The notes: generated by a model from the letters alone, not told the origin. Shown: positions 7,989 to 17,612, numbered from the stretch's first letter. The stretch: 64,000 nucleotides of DNA from Fibrobacteria bacterium (GCA_020633825.1 JACKCV010000003.1:124001-188000); one strand, 5' to 3'. Numbers and translations are program-made.

Positions 7989-9633
7989 AACGCCGATATT
8001 CCCGTGGTTCGATCTGCAATTGCTGGATACGGTACCGGAGTTGGCGCAAAGTGACCCCCAGTGCCTTGGCCGCCATGGTCTGGTGTCCATTGGTGGCTCC
8101 GAGAGCCTGGATGAGGGATTCCTTGGTCAGTACGGCCCTTTGGTAGGGACGGCGAGGGAGTTCTCCCAGGCCGGTTTCGAACCCCGCATTGGGAGCCAGA
8201 TAAGGATTGGGCATCGCGGGTGCCATCGCGGGCATTCCCGTGGGATAGCCCCCACTTTGCAGGTCGCCACCGAGATTCATGGCCGGAAAGAGGCGGTCGA
8301 GCACGGGGATGTCCTGGGCCGACAGTGTGTCCCCGTCGTTGGCCAGGACCACCGTTCTCTCCAGGGTATTCTCCAGTTCCCGCACGTTTCCTGGCCAATT
8401 GTACTGCTGCATGAATTCCAGAGCTTCCCTGGAAACCGCCACCTTCTTGCCGTGCTTGGCCATGAAGGCCCGCAGGAAGTTCAGCACCAGGGGCACGATG
8501 TCGCTGCGACGGCTGCGCAGCGGAGGAACATGGATGGGCACCACCATCAGGCGGTAATAGAGGTCTTCGCGGAACCTCTTCTCCCGCACCATGCCCTCCA
8601 TGTCGCAATTGGTGGCGCAGATGATGCGAGTATCGGTGCGCAACGTCTCGCTGGATCCCAAGCGCTCGAAAGTCCCTTCCTGGAACACCCGGAGGATCTT
8701 CGCCTGGGTTTCCAGGGGAAGCTCGCCGATTTCGTCGAGGAAAATCGCCCCCCCCTGGGCCATTTCGAAACGCCCGATGCGCAGGGCATGGGCCCCCGTG
8801 AAAGCACCCTTCTCATGCCCGAAGAGCTCCGATTCGATCAGGCTCGTCGGCAAGGCGGCGCAATTGACCTCCACGAAAGCGCCCTTGCGGCGCGCCGAAT
8901 TGAAGTGGATGGTCCGTGCCAGCAAGGTCTTGCCCGTGCCTGATTCCCCCCGCAAGAGCACGGCGGCATCGGTGGTTGCGACCTGCCGCACCATGGCGAG
9001 GGTCTTCTGCATCGCTCCGGAGTGGACCACTAGGTTTTCCGGTTGGAACTTCTCCGCCAGGACTTCCTGCAGCTCGCGGTTCTGCTGCTCCAGGGACTCG
9101 CGCTCCTTGGCGATCAATTCGGTGATGTGGACGGTCTGGGCGAGCAGGGAGGCGATGATCTTCATCACCTTCAGGTCCTCGTCGACCATGGTGGCGCTGT
9201 CGGGAAGCCGGTTGGCGACCAGCACCCCCACGCAACGGCGATCGAGGGTCACCGGAACGGCGATCAGGATGGTCGACACGTCCGAGGTCCAGAAATGCCG
9301 CAATTCCTCGATTTCATTCTCGTCCATGTTGCCGGGATCCGTCACCACCAGGGGCATCCCCGTGGTGTAGACCTTGCCGAGGAACCCTCCGTGGACGGGA
9401 AACAGCTGCTTCCATTCCTCCTGGGACAAACCGAAGCTGGCCTTGACGGCCAACTCCGACCTGCCTTGGGTCGGCATGAGCAGAAGCCCCCTTTCCAGAT
9501 CCAGATTGTCGGACAGGGCTCGCAGGCAACGTCTGGCCACGACGGCCAGATCCAGGCTGGAGCCCAGAACCCGACTCACTTCGTAGAGAGCGTTGAGCGT
9601 TCGAGATTGGTGTTCGAAGAAATCGCGTGTCAT
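7987..9633 (-). CDS. NifA-like sigma-54-dependent transcriptional activator
   Basis: 548 residues from the ATG at 9633; a TTG 24 codons upstream is a weaker alternative. Residues ~10-175 form a GAF domain, ~205-440 the AAA+ domain with Walker A GESGTGKT, the sigma-54 contact loop GAFTGA, Walker B GGAIFLDEIGELPL and the sensor stretch NWPGNVRELENT. The C-terminal Fis-type helix-turn-helix (MAAKALGVTLRQLRYRIQQL) closely resembles that of NifA. NifA proteins respond to nitrogen status through PII, which is encoded next door. No nif genes are in the window, so its regulon is unknown; glnB and the porin-like gene are candidates. Between AAA+ and HTH lies a Gly/Pro/Met-rich linker. Confidence 0.85.
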   Translation of the reverse strand: MTRDFFEHQSRTLNALYEVSRVLGSSLDLAVVARRCLRALSDNLDLERGLLLMPTQGRSELAVKASFGLSQEEWKQLFPVHGGFLGKVYTTGMPLVVTDPGNMDENEIEELRHFWTSDVSTILIAVPVTLDRRCVGVLVANRLPDSATMVDEDLKVMKIIASLLAQTVHITELIAKERESLEQQNRELQEVLAEKFQPENLVVHSGAMQKTLAMVRQVATTDAAVLLRGESGTGKTLLARTIHFNSARRKGAFVEVNCAALPTSLIESELFGHEKGAFTGAHALRIGRFEMAQGGAIFLDEIGELPLETQAKILRVFQEGTFERLGSSETLRTDTRIICATNCDMEGMVREKRFREDLYYRLMVVPIHVPPLRSRRSDIVPLVLNFLRAFMAKHGKKVAVSREALEFMQQYNWPGNVRELENTLERTVVLANDGDTLSAQDIPVLDRLFPAMNLGGDLQSGGYPTGMPAMAPAMPNPYLAPNAGFETGLGELPRRPYQRAVLTKESLIQALGATNGHQTMAAKALGVTLRQLRYRIQQLQIEPREYRR

Positions 9634-9806
9634 GGCATCCCAAATAGACGCAAGGATCGGACCAACTGGAACATGCAAACTTCGAGGATCCGCGTCTGGA
9701 AACAAACATAACGGTCCTCTGAGGGAGCGACGTTCCCGGGGATCCTGCGGGAAATCCTCCTCCCACCATTCCCCCTGGTCCCAGGGTGGGTATCTTTTTC
9801 AACCAT

Positions 9807-11279
9807 ATGCTCCAGTGGACGCTCCAATCCGTCTCATCGACCCAACCCTCGCCCGAGGACGTCCTTGTCGTCCTGGGCCTCGAGGGCACCCCTTCCGGCG
9901 AGCTCGCCGGCCCACGATTCGCTGTGCTTCGGCACCGCGTTTCGGCTTCCCTGAAGGACCAGAAGGAGGGTCGTTCCAAGTCCGCGGAGTGGATCGAAGC
10001 CGAAGGTCTTCGAACCTTGGCCATGGCCCTTCCCGAAAAGATCGGATTCGACGCCGACGAACGCCTCCGGATCGGAATCCAGGAAGCCACCAAACTCGCG
10101 GAGCAGCGATGCCCCGCCAAGGTCGTCGTCCTCGCCGATGCCATCCCTCCCGAGCGGATCCGGTTGCTTTTGGAAGGTTGGTGGTTCTCCAGCTATCGGT
10201 TCGACGTCTACAAGTCCAAACCGTCTCCGGCCGCGGCCCCCTTGACGATCGTAGTCCCCGACGACGCCCTGCTGCTTTGCCGGTCCCACCTGGAAGCCGC
10301 CGAAAAGACCTTGAAATGCACCGACTGGGTTCGGGATGCGGTCAACGAACCCGGATCCTCGCTTCCCCCTCGCGCCTTCGCGTCGCGGATCGAATCGCTG
10401 GCCAAGAGCCACGGCCTGAAATGGCGGGCTTGGGGCCGCAAGGAACTCGAACGCGAAAACTGCCAGGGCTTGGTGACGGTCGGCAAGGGTTCCGACCACG
10501 AACCCGTCCTGGGTGTGATGGAATACCGCCCGCGGGTCCCTGGGAACGGAGGCCTCCATCTGGTCCTGGTCGGCAAGGGGATCACCTTCGACACGGGTGG
10601 CATCTCCATCAAACCTTCCGACCGGATGTGGGAGATGAAAAACGACATGGCCGGCGCGGCGACCGTGGCGGGGGCCATCGCGGCCATCGCCGCCTTGGAG
10701 ATCCAGCTTCGGGTTTCCGCCGTCGTGTGCCTCGCCGAAAACCGGCCCGGCAACGCGTCCGTGCTCCCCGGCGACATCTTCAAGGCACGCAACGGAACCA
10801 CCGTGATGGTCGACAACACCGATGCGGAAGGACGTCTGGTCCTCTCCGACGGCTTGCACGAAGCGGGCCTTCTGGGCGCCACCCACATCGTCGATCTGGC
10901 CACCCTGACCGGGGCGGTGGTGCGCGCGCTGGGTTCCTCGATCGCCGGCATCTTCTCCAACAACGACGCCTTCGCCTCGATGGTCCTGGCCTCCGGCAAG
11001 GCGCACGGCGAAAAACTCTGGCCTCTGCCGTTGGACGCCGAATACCGCTCCAAGCTCGACGATCCGGTCGCCGACCTCCGCAATGTCGGAGGGGCCGAAG
11101 CCGGAGCCACCACCGCGGCCCTGTTCCTCCAGGAATTCCTTCCGAAGAACTCCGCCTGGGTGCACATCGACATCGCGGGTACGGCCTTCGCCACCAAGAG
11201 TTGGAAGTATTGGTCCGAAGGGGCCACCTCCTTCGGGGTGCGGACCCTGGTCGAACTCGCTCGTCGGATGATCGCGTGA
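9807..11279 (+). CDS. pepA: Leucyl aminopeptidase (M17)
   Basis: About 490 residues from ATG 9807; a GTG at 9786 is an alternative start. The C-terminal catalytic domain shows the M17 metal ligands: VGKGITFDTGGISIKPS, MKNDMAGAA, and the signature NTDAEGRLVLSD, with the lysine of KGITFD and the arginine of EGRL expected in the active site. The more variable N-terminal domain covers residues ~1-170. The enzyme releases N-terminal amino acids from peptides with two divalent metal ions, in the cytoplasm. The stop overlaps the GTG of a small zinc-ribbon gene. Confidence 0.9.
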   Translation: MLQWTLQSVSSTQPSPEDVLVVLGLEGTPSGELAGPRFAVLRHRVSASLKDQKEGRSKSAEWIEAEGLRTLAMALPEKIGFDADERLRIGIQEATKLAEQRCPAKVVVLADAIPPERIRLLLEGWWFSSYRFDVYKSKPSPAAAPLTIVVPDDALLLCRSHLEAAEKTLKCTDWVRDAVNEPGSSLPPRAFASRIESLAKSHGLKWRAWGRKELERENCQGLVTVGKGSDHEPVLGVMEYRPRVPGNGGLHLVLVGKGITFDTGGISIKPSDRMWEMKNDMAGAATVAGAIAAIAALEIQLRVSAVVCLAENRPGNASVLPGDIFKARNGTTVMVDNTDAEGRLVLSDGLHEAGLLGATHIVDLATLTGAVVRALGSSIAGIFSNNDAFASMVLASGKAHGEKLWPLPLDAEYRSKLDDPVADLRNVGGAEAGATTAALFLQEFLPKNSAWVHIDIAGTAFATKSWKYWSEGATSFGVRTLVELARRMIA

Positions 11280-11533
11280 ACGACGACGGTTTCGTCTGTC
11301 CCAATTGCGGGGCGGAGCTTCCGGCCTCGGCAAAATTCTGTCCGGAATGCGGCTCCGACGATCGGACCGGTTGGAGCGAGGACACCTACCTCGACGGAGT
11401 CACCCTCCCCGGGGAAGAAGACGATGTCCCTCCGGGCACCCCCACGGGCACATTGGATCGCTCGCGCCCCCTTTGGATCGCCGTGGCGGTCCTGTTGCTC
11501 GCGCTGGCGGCGCTGTTCCTCCTTGTTCGATGA
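11276..11533 (+). CDS. Small zinc-ribbon protein with C-terminal membrane anchor
   Basis: 85 residues starting at a GTG that overlaps the pepA stop (GTGA). Two CxxC knuckles (FVCPNCG and FCPECGSD, residues 7-27) form a zinc ribbon; an acidic linker follows, then one hydrophobic helix (LWIAVAVLLLALAALFLLV) at the very C-terminus, so it is tail-anchored with the ribbon in the cytoplasm. Translationally coupled to pepA. Function unknown; such ribbons often mediate protein contacts. Confidence 0.75.
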   Translation: MNDDGFVCPNCGAELPASAKFCPECGSDDRTGWSEDTYLDGVTLPGEEDDVPPGTPTGTLDRSRPLWIAVAVLLLALAALFLLVR

Positions 11534-11665
11534 ATCTCCCGTACCGACCAACCACCCGCTCGGCGGCAACGGATGCAGGCATCCACGGGGCTCTTCCCCT
11601 CGGATCGGGGCCGAGCTTCCAACACTGTGGTACCCGGGACGCGAAGAAGGTATGATTCAGGGATC

Positions 11666-13459
11666 GTGAAGGCTTCCAACGGCTTCCAGTGGATCTGGCG
11701 CATCGCCATTTCCCCGCATCCCGCCATCCAGGACGCACATGTTCGATCTCGAACGGGCGTGCTTTCCGTCGTCCTGATTCTCAGCACGATTCTCAACCTC
11801 CTGTTTCTCCTCGCGGTGCTTCCCGCCGTGTTCGGGCTCGAGGACATCCTCCAGCGACCGGAATGGTGGTTCGCCCTCGCCTCCTTCGTCGTTTCGCTGG
11901 TCCTCTGGCTGGTCTCCAGGACCCGCCATCCCCGGATCGCCGCGGTGGGCATCTGCGGGTTCGCCACGGTCGGCACCTGGACCATCACCCTGGTGCTGCT
12001 CAATCAACTCCCGGACTCCCGCGAGTTGATCCGCACCTTGGTTCCCATCGTCCTGGCCCAATTGTTCACCGGCACGTTCCTTCCCTTCCGTTTCACGTTG
12101 TGGATCGGGACGGCCAACCTGACGGGCCTGGTGCTCCTTCCCTGGATCGCCTTCCACCTCCCCCCCCAGGAAACCATCGGGGTGAGCCTCATCCTGTCCG
12201 TGGCGGTGGCGACCTCGATCGCGATGGCTTGGCTCCATCGCCGGGATCTGATGGCCATCCGCAAGGAACAAGCCGAACGGCTGCAGGCGGAGGAAGCCTT
12301 GGAGCGTTCCCGAAGGATGGAAGCCTTGGGTCGCTTGGCGGGCGGGGTGGCGCACGATTTCAACAACATGTTGACCTCGATCCTCGCCAGGATCGATGCC
12401 ATTCGGCTCCAGGACCCCTCCTTGGCGGTCGCTCGCGAACTCGACGGCATCGAGACCGCGGCGGACCGTGCGGCGTCCCTCGTGCACCGGCTGCTCGACC
12501 ACGGGCGCCCACAAGCCCGGAAGAAGTCCACCTTCGATCTCGCCAGGGTCCTCAACGACACGGCCGACCTGATCCGCCCCTCGCTGCCGATGGATTTCAC
12601 CCTCCACCTGGCCCTTCCGCCCGAGCGCATCCATTGCACCGGCGATCCGGAGCAGATCGGACAGGTTCTGGTCAACCTGATGGGGAACGCCCGGGATGCG
12701 ATCCATGAACATCGTACGAGTGGACGAATCGAGGTTCGACTCGATCCGATCGATACCGAGACCGGGAAGCTGGCCAGGATCCGCGTCCTCGACGACGGAC
12801 CCGGATTGCCCCCCACCGTTCTGGAGCACCTCTTCGAACCCTTCTTCACCACGAAGCCTTCGGGAAGGGGGACGGGCCTGGGTTTGTGGAACAGTCTCGG
12901 GACCGCCAAAGCCCATGGAGGAGAGATTCTCGCGGAAAACCGGCCAGAGGGCGGAGCCTCCATGACCTTGCTTCTCCCGATGGTCCAGGTGACTTCCTCC
13001 GAATCCACCTTCCCCCATCCTTCTCCGCCTCCTTCCCGCCATGGCCAGGGACGGATCCTTCTGGTGGACGACGAGGAGGCCATTCGCGAGCACGGTGCCA
13101 TGAGCCTGCGCGAATGCGGCTTCGATGTGGTGCTGGCCGGAACCGGGGAAAAGGCGTTGGAGCGCTTCGAAACCGACATTCTCGGATTCGACCTCGTCGT
13201 GCTGGATCTCTCCCTACCCGGCATCTCCGGGAAGGAAGTGTGCCATCGGATGCAATCTCGCAGCCCGGATCTCCCCATCCTCATCGTCTCGGGGTTCGAT
13301 CCCGGCGAGAACGACTCCCCCGACCACATCGAGTCGGTGGCCGGTCACCTGGTCAAACCCTTCCGCATGGCCCAACTGACCGCCGAGGTCCGAAAAATCT
13401 GTTCCTCGGCAGCCCGCTCCGGCAGCGGATCGGGGGGAATCGCCCGGATCAGCTCCTGA
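11666..13459 (+). CDS. Membrane histidine kinase with C-terminal receiver (hybrid kinase)
   Basis: From GTG 11666 (AGGGATC upstream) the protein has about 597 residues. Six membrane segments (residues ~25-195) lack an obvious extracellular domain. A short coiled coil leads into the phospho-acceptor GRLAGGVAHDFNNMLTSI, the NtrB-like H-box type, then the ATPase domain (NLMGNARDAI, DDGPGLPP, GRGTGLGLWNSL), and a receiver (ILLVDDEEAIREHGA, phospho-Asp in LVVLDLSLPG, LVKPF). No output domain, so signal goes to a separate partner. The last 11 bp overlap the end of the convergent methyltransferase gene. Confidence 0.88.
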   Translation: MKASNGFQWIWRIAISPHPAIQDAHVRSRTGVLSVVLILSTILNLLFLLAVLPAVFGLEDILQRPEWWFALASFVVSLVLWLVSRTRHPRIAAVGICGFATVGTWTITLVLLNQLPDSRELIRTLVPIVLAQLFTGTFLPFRFTLWIGTANLTGLVLLPWIAFHLPPQETIGVSLILSVAVATSIAMAWLHRRDLMAIRKEQAERLQAEEALERSRRMEALGRLAGGVAHDFNNMLTSILARIDAIRLQDPSLAVARELDGIETAADRAASLVHRLLDHGRPQARKKSTFDLARVLNDTADLIRPSLPMDFTLHLALPPERIHCTGDPEQIGQVLVNLMGNARDAIHEHRTSGRIEVRLDPIDTETGKLARIRVLDDGPGLPPTVLEHLFEPFFTTKPSGRGTGLGLWNSLGTAKAHGGEILAENRPEGGASMTLLLPMVQVTSSESTFPHPSPPPSRHGQGRILLVDDEEAIREHGAMSLRECGFDVVLAGTGEKALERFETDILGFDLVVLDLSLPGISGKEVCHRMQSRSPDLPILIVSGFDPGENDSPDHIESVAGHLVKPFRMAQLTAEVRKICSSAARSGSGSGGIARISS

Positions 13460-14354
13460 GGTACAGTCCGGAGCAGAGGATCCCGTGGGCGACCGCCACG
13501 TTCAGGGATTCCACTCCGGCCGACATGGGAATCCGAACCTTCGCATCGCACTGGTCGAGCAGATTCTGGGAAGCTCCCTTGCCCTCGTTGCCCACGAGGA
13601 AGGCCACCTTGTTCTTGAGCTTGACGCTGTCGATGGTGTCCTTTCCGTGCGGAGAGGTTCCCAGGATGGTGAACCCCTTCTGACGGAGGAAATCCAGCTG
13701 GGTCTGCAGGTTGACACCCGCCTCAAAGGGAACCGTCGCCACCAGACCCGCCGATCCGCGGGCAGCTCGGGGATTCCAGGGATCCACCGTCCCTTTGCCC
13801 AGCACCAAGGCATCGAACCCGAAGGCGGCGCAGGAGCGGAACAGGGCGCCCAGATTCCCGGGATCCTGGACACCATCCACCAACGTGACCCGTCGAGCGG
13901 TTTCCCAATTCACACGCAGGGACCGCGCCGCCGCCACCGCCACCAATCCTTGCTGGGTCTTGGTCGAGGAGATGTTTTCCATTTCTCCTTCGGTAAGCTT
14001 CCGCAGGGGAATCCGACCGGGCCCCTTGTCCATGAGGGAGCGGTTCCAACTCACGCCGTCGGTTTCGTACACCGCGACCACATTTTCACGGGCCCGGTCC
14101 AGAAGGGTCTCCACGGCTCGGACCCCTTCGACCAGGTACTGGCCCGCGCGTTCACGACCGCGATCATAGCGCAGGTCGGCAACACCGCGCAATTCTTCGT
14201 CGAGGTACACCGCCGTGCTCTCCCCGATCACCGCCTTGGGCGCCGCGGCCCGGGGGCGTCGCTTCCAGTCGGGAGCGCCCTGGGATCGGCCTCCGCGCCC
14301 ACCTTGTCCCCTGGAAGCGCCTCCGCGTCCTTGATTCCCGTTCCGGTCGTTCAT
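13449..14354 (-). CDS. SpoU/TrmH-family RNA 2'-O-methyltransferase
   Basis: 301 residues; the ATG overlaps the dxs stop (ATGA). A basic, Gly/Arg/Gln-rich tail (residues ~1-40, RGG-like) precedes a substrate-binding domain (RERAGQYLVEGVRAVETLL) and the knotted SpoU domain with its three motifs: LVDGVQDPGNLGALFRS, VAFLVGNEGKG and IPMSAGVESLNVAVA. The fold makes a trefoil knot and methylates a ribose in rRNA or tRNA with SAM. Close to RlmB/TsnR-type enzymes, but the target nucleotide is not deducible. Last gene of the xseB-ispA-dxs operon. Confidence 0.88.
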   Translation of the reverse strand: MNDRNGNQGRGGASRGQGGRGGRSQGAPDWKRRPRAAAPKAVIGESTAVYLDEELRGVADLRYDRGRERAGQYLVEGVRAVETLLDRARENVVAVYETDGVSWNRSLMDKGPGRIPLRKLTEGEMENISSTKTQQGLVAVAAARSLRVNWETARRVTLVDGVQDPGNLGALFRSCAAFGFDALVLGKGTVDPWNPRAARGSAGLVATVPFEAGVNLQTQLDFLRQKGFTILGTSPHGKDTIDSVKLKNKVAFLVGNEGKGASQNLLDQCDAKVRIPMSAGVESLNVAVAHGILCSGLYLRS

Positions 14355-16279
14355 GATTCCTCCAACATCTTCAGGATCCGATCGGCCACGGAAGCGGCAT
14401 CCAATCCAAGTTCGGCGAACAGTTTCGCATTGTCCCCGTGGTCGACGAATCGGTCGGCCGGGTGTCCCAGAAGGAGATGGCGTCGAGGGATCCCCGAGTC
14501 GGACATCGCCTCGGCGACCGCGGATCCGTAGCCGCCGCTGCGCACACCATCCTCCATCGTCACGATCAGCTCGTGGGCCTGGAAGATTTCCCGGTAGTGC
14601 TCCGCGGAGAGAGGCTTGGCGAATCGGGCGTTCACCACGGTGGCCTGGATGCCTTTGGACTGCAGGAGGTTCGCGACCGCCTGGACCACGGGGACCATGG
14701 CGCCGATGCCGCAGAGGGCGACCCGGGACCCCGAGCGAAGGATTTCCGGAACCCCCAGCGGAAGCAGGACGGGTGGACGGGAACGGTCGGCGCCGGGTCC
14801 TCCGCCCCTGGGATACCGGATGGCCACGGGCCCCTCGGTGTGGGCATAGGCCGTGTGCAGCATGTCGACCAATTCCGCTTCGTCCTTGGGAGCCATCACC
14901 ACCATGCCCTGGACGCACCGGAGGTAGGCGAGATCCAGCGCTCCATGGTGGGTGGGTCCATCGGCGCCGACCAATCCACCGCGATCGAGGCAGAAGATCA
15001 CCGGCAGATGCTGGATTGCGGCATCGTGCACGACCTGGTCGAACGCGCGTTGCAGGAAGGTGCTGTAGATGGCCACGACAGGGCGGATCCCTTCGCAGGC
15101 CAGACCCGAGGCGAAAGTCACGGCATGCTGTTCGGCGATGCCCACGTCGTACACCCGGTCGGGGAATTTCTTCGCCATGATGTTCACCCCGGTTCCACTG
15201 GGCATGGCACCAGTGATGGCGACCACTTCCGGGTGGGCCTCGGCGAGGTCGGTCAGAGCTTCCCCGAAGACCTGGGTGTAGGTGGGTCCGGCATCGACCG
15301 CCGTGGCGACCTTCCCGGTCTCCTTGTCGAAGGCACCCAGGCCATGCCACTTCCCGGAGGAATCGTTCTCGGCGGGTTCGTACCCCTTGCCCTTGACGGT
15401 GAGGACGTGGACCAGTTTGGGCCCCGGGACGTCCCGGATGCGCTCGAAGGTTTCGATCAAGGCGGGCAGATCGTGTCCATCGATCGGTCCGTAGTACTGG
15501 AATCCCAGGTCCTGGAAGAGGGAGCCCGGTAGGACGATCCCCTTCACGGCTTCCTCGACCTTGCGGGCGGCATCGCGCGCCTGACCGGCCCAACCCTTGC
15601 CCACCTTGTCCAGGACCCCCAAGGCACCCCAAACATCGCTCTTGAGTCTCGCCCATCGGGGGTCCGTGATGACCCGATTGAGGTAGCGCGACAGGGCACC
15701 GACATTCTCCGCGATGGACATCTTGTTGTCGTTGAGGATGACCGTGAGGTCCTCGTGGCGGTCCCCGGCGTTGTTCAGGGCCTCGAAGGCCATTCCCCCG
15801 GTGAGGGAACCGTCCCCGATGACCGAGAGGACCCGGTTGGTGCGCCCCAGCCGGTCCCGCGCCACGGCCATGCCCTGTGCGGCGGAAATCGAAGTCGAAG
15901 CGTGGCCCGCGCCGAAGACGTCGAAGGGGCTTTCGCTGCGTTTCAGGAATCCCGAAAGTCCGCCGTGCTGCCGGATGGTGTGGAACCGTTCCTGTCTTCC
16001 CGTCAGGACCTTGTGGGGATAGGCCTGGTGCCCCACGTCCCAGATCACGCGGTCCTGGGGAAAGTCGTACACCTTGAACAAGGCCAAGGTGAGCTCCACG
16101 GTCCCCAGATTCGGGCTCAAATGGCCACCGTGACGCGAGATCGTCGATACGATGAACTCGCGCACCTCTTCGGCGAGGGTCTTGAGTTGATCGAGATCGA
16201 GACTCTTTACCGCCGAGGGAGAGTCGATGGTCGACAAAAGGGGGCCCGGTTGGGGGATCCCGAGGGATTCGTTGCTCAT
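14351..16279 (-). CDS. dxs: 1-deoxy-D-xylulose-5-phosphate synthase
   Basis: 642 residues, full length for the family, starting behind GAGAGGACC. Visible: the N-terminal HGGHLSPNLGTVELTLAL, the thiamine-diphosphate motif GDGSLTGGMAFEALNNAG with metal ligands and NDNKMSI, and in the transketolase domain DVGIAEQHAVTFASGLA and DGPTHHGALDLAY. Catalyses pyruvate plus glyceraldehyde-3-phosphate to DXP, the first step of the MEP isoprenoid route, also feeding thiamine synthesis (thiC lies 3 kb away). In an operon after xseB and ispA, the order known from E. coli. Confidence 0.96.
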   Translation of the reverse strand: MSNESLGIPQPGPLLSTIDSPSAVKSLDLDQLKTLAEEVREFIVSTISRHGGHLSPNLGTVELTLALFKVYDFPQDRVIWDVGHQAYPHKVLTGRQERFHTIRQHGGLSGFLKRSESPFDVFGAGHASTSISAAQGMAVARDRLGRTNRVLSVIGDGSLTGGMAFEALNNAGDRHEDLTVILNDNKMSIAENVGALSRYLNRVITDPRWARLKSDVWGALGVLDKVGKGWAGQARDAARKVEEAVKGIVLPGSLFQDLGFQYYGPIDGHDLPALIETFERIRDVPGPKLVHVLTVKGKGYEPAENDSSGKWHGLGAFDKETGKVATAVDAGPTYTQVFGEALTDLAEAHPEVVAITGAMPSGTGVNIMAKKFPDRVYDVGIAEQHAVTFASGLACEGIRPVVAIYSTFLQRAFDQVVHDAAIQHLPVIFCLDRGGLVGADGPTHHGALDLAYLRCVQGMVVMAPKDEAELVDMLHTAYAHTEGPVAIRYPRGGGPGADRSRPPVLLPLGVPEILRSGSRVALCGIGAMVPVVQAVANLLQSKGIQATVVNARFAKPLSAEHYREIFQAHELIVTMEDGVRSGGYGSAVAEAMSDSGIPRRHLLLGHPADRFVDHGDNAKLFAELGLDAASVADRILKMLEES

Positions 16280-16286
16280 GGTCCTC

Positions 16287-17153
16287 TCAATTTCCGCGTT
16301 CGACGATGAATCTTGCCAGTTCCGCCAGGACAGGTCCACGCGATCCCATCTGACTGCACAGCTCCACCGCGCGCGACACCAGACGCGCGGCTTCGGCCTT
16401 GGACTTCTCGAGCCCCACCACCGCCGGCCAGGTCGCCTTCTGACGCTCCTGGTCGGAGCCGGCGTCCTTGCCGAGGGTTTCGGTGGAGGCCTCGATGTCG
16501 AGGATGTCGTCGACGATCTGGAAGGCCAGTCCGATGCATCGGCCGTATTCCCGGTACAGGGTCCGCCGTTCCGAGCTCGCACCAGCGAGCAGGGCCCCCA
16601 GCTCGAGGGAGGCCTCGATGAGAGCGGAGGTCTTGTGGATGTGGATGTATTCGACGACTTCGAGGACGGGAGGGGATCCCTCGCTCTCGATGTCGACGAC
16701 CTGCCCTCCGAGCATCCCGTCGGAGCCCAGGGCGCGGGCGAGGAGATCCACCGCCTCGGCCGATCCCGCCTGGGCGAGGATCTGGAAGGCCAGGATGGAA
16801 AGCGCGTCTCCGGCGAGAACCGCCATCGCCTCGCCGAACTTCTTGTGGCAAGTCGGCATGCCACGACGGAAATCGTCGTCGTCCATGCACGGAAGATCGT
16901 CGTGGATCAGGGAGAAGGTGTGGACCATCTCGAGGGCTGCAGCCCCGAAATCGGCGGCGTCGCCCTGTCCACCGCAATCCTCGAATGCGGCGTAGCACAG
17001 CGCCGGCCGCAGTCTCTTACCGCCGGCCATGAGGCTGTACCGCATGGCTTCGTGCAGGTTTCCGGGCCGTTTTTCCGGCCCTGGGATCAGTCGATCCAGC
17101 ACGGACTCGACGCGTCGCTTGGAATCGAGGAGGAATTCATTGGAAAGGCTCAT
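16287..17153 (-). CDS. ispA: Polyprenyl (farnesyl/geranylgeranyl) diphosphate synthase
   Basis: 288 residues with both aspartate-rich motifs: SLIHDDLPCMDDDDFRRG (FARM) and QIVDDILD (SARM). GGKRLRP binds the diphosphate of IPP. Chain length is not certain; the size and the operon position suggest short-chain farnesyl synthesis, though the geranylgeranyl-reductase-like gene at 58861 hints at C20 products. The ATG overlaps the xseB stop (ATGA) and dxs starts eight bases after its stop. Confidence 0.93.
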   Translation of the reverse strand: MSLSNEFLLDSKRRVESVLDRLIPGPEKRPGNLHEAMRYSLMAGGKRLRPALCYAAFEDCGGQGDAADFGAAALEMVHTFSLIHDDLPCMDDDDFRRGMPTCHKKFGEAMAVLAGDALSILAFQILAQAGSAEAVDLLARALGSDGMLGGQVVDIESEGSPPVLEVVEYIHIHKTSALIEASLELGALLAGASSERRTLYREYGRCIGLAFQIVDDILDIEASTETLGKDAGSDQERQKATWPAVVGLEKSKAEAARLVSRAVELCSQMGSRGPVLAELARFIVERGN

Positions 17154-17371
17154 TCGACATCTCCCGTCGCCGGTTCGGCGAGACCGCTTTCGACCAACCG
17201 ACGGACGCGCAGTTCGGCGGCGTCCAAGGCTTCGCGACAGGTTCGAACCAGACCCACGCCCTCTTCGTAGCGCGTCAATGCGGCGTCAAGGGGAAGTTCG
17301 CCAGCTTCCAGGGAGGTCACGACCTCCTCAAGGCGTCCCATGGCTTCCTCGAAGGAGCGCGCTTTGCTCAT
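17150..17371 (-). CDS. xseB: Exodeoxyribonuclease VII small subunit
   Basis: 73 residues, the normal size, with the typical pattern SFEEAMGRLEEVVTSLEAGELPLDAALTRYEEGV. It forms a complex with the large XseA subunit, encoded far away at 62194-63405. First gene of the xseB-ispA-dxs-spoU operon, all four joined by overlaps or a gap of eight bases. GGGAGAG precedes the ATG. Confidence 0.93.
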   Translation of the reverse strand: MSKARSFEEAMGRLEEVVTSLEAGELPLDAALTRYEEGVGLVRTCREALDAAELRVRRLVESGLAEPATGDVE

Positions 17372-17578
17372 CGAAACGTCTCTCCCGTCTGACGCTGATC
17401 GAAGGGAGGGTCCACCCACAGGCGGGTAGGACACTCCAAAACGATTGAACGAATGGGTGGCTCCGGATAGGAGCGACGCCCAAATATAGCTCCTGCCCGC
17501 CACCAAACCGTCCGTCCACTCCCCAGGATTGTGGACACTTGGCTCCAGGGTGCGTAACGCATCGTCCTGGAAACGGAA

Positions 17579-17612
17579 GGGGCCCGGAGAGGAGCGATCC
17601 TCTCCGGGCCCC
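17579..17612 (-). terminator. Intrinsic terminator of the OmpA gene
   Basis: A 15-pair perfect stem (17579-17593 with 17598-17612) with a four-base loop, GC-rich, followed on the minus strand by TTCCGTTTCC. It lies 31 bp beyond the OmpA stop codon. The rest of 17372-17642 shows nothing else I can support. Confidence 0.8.
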
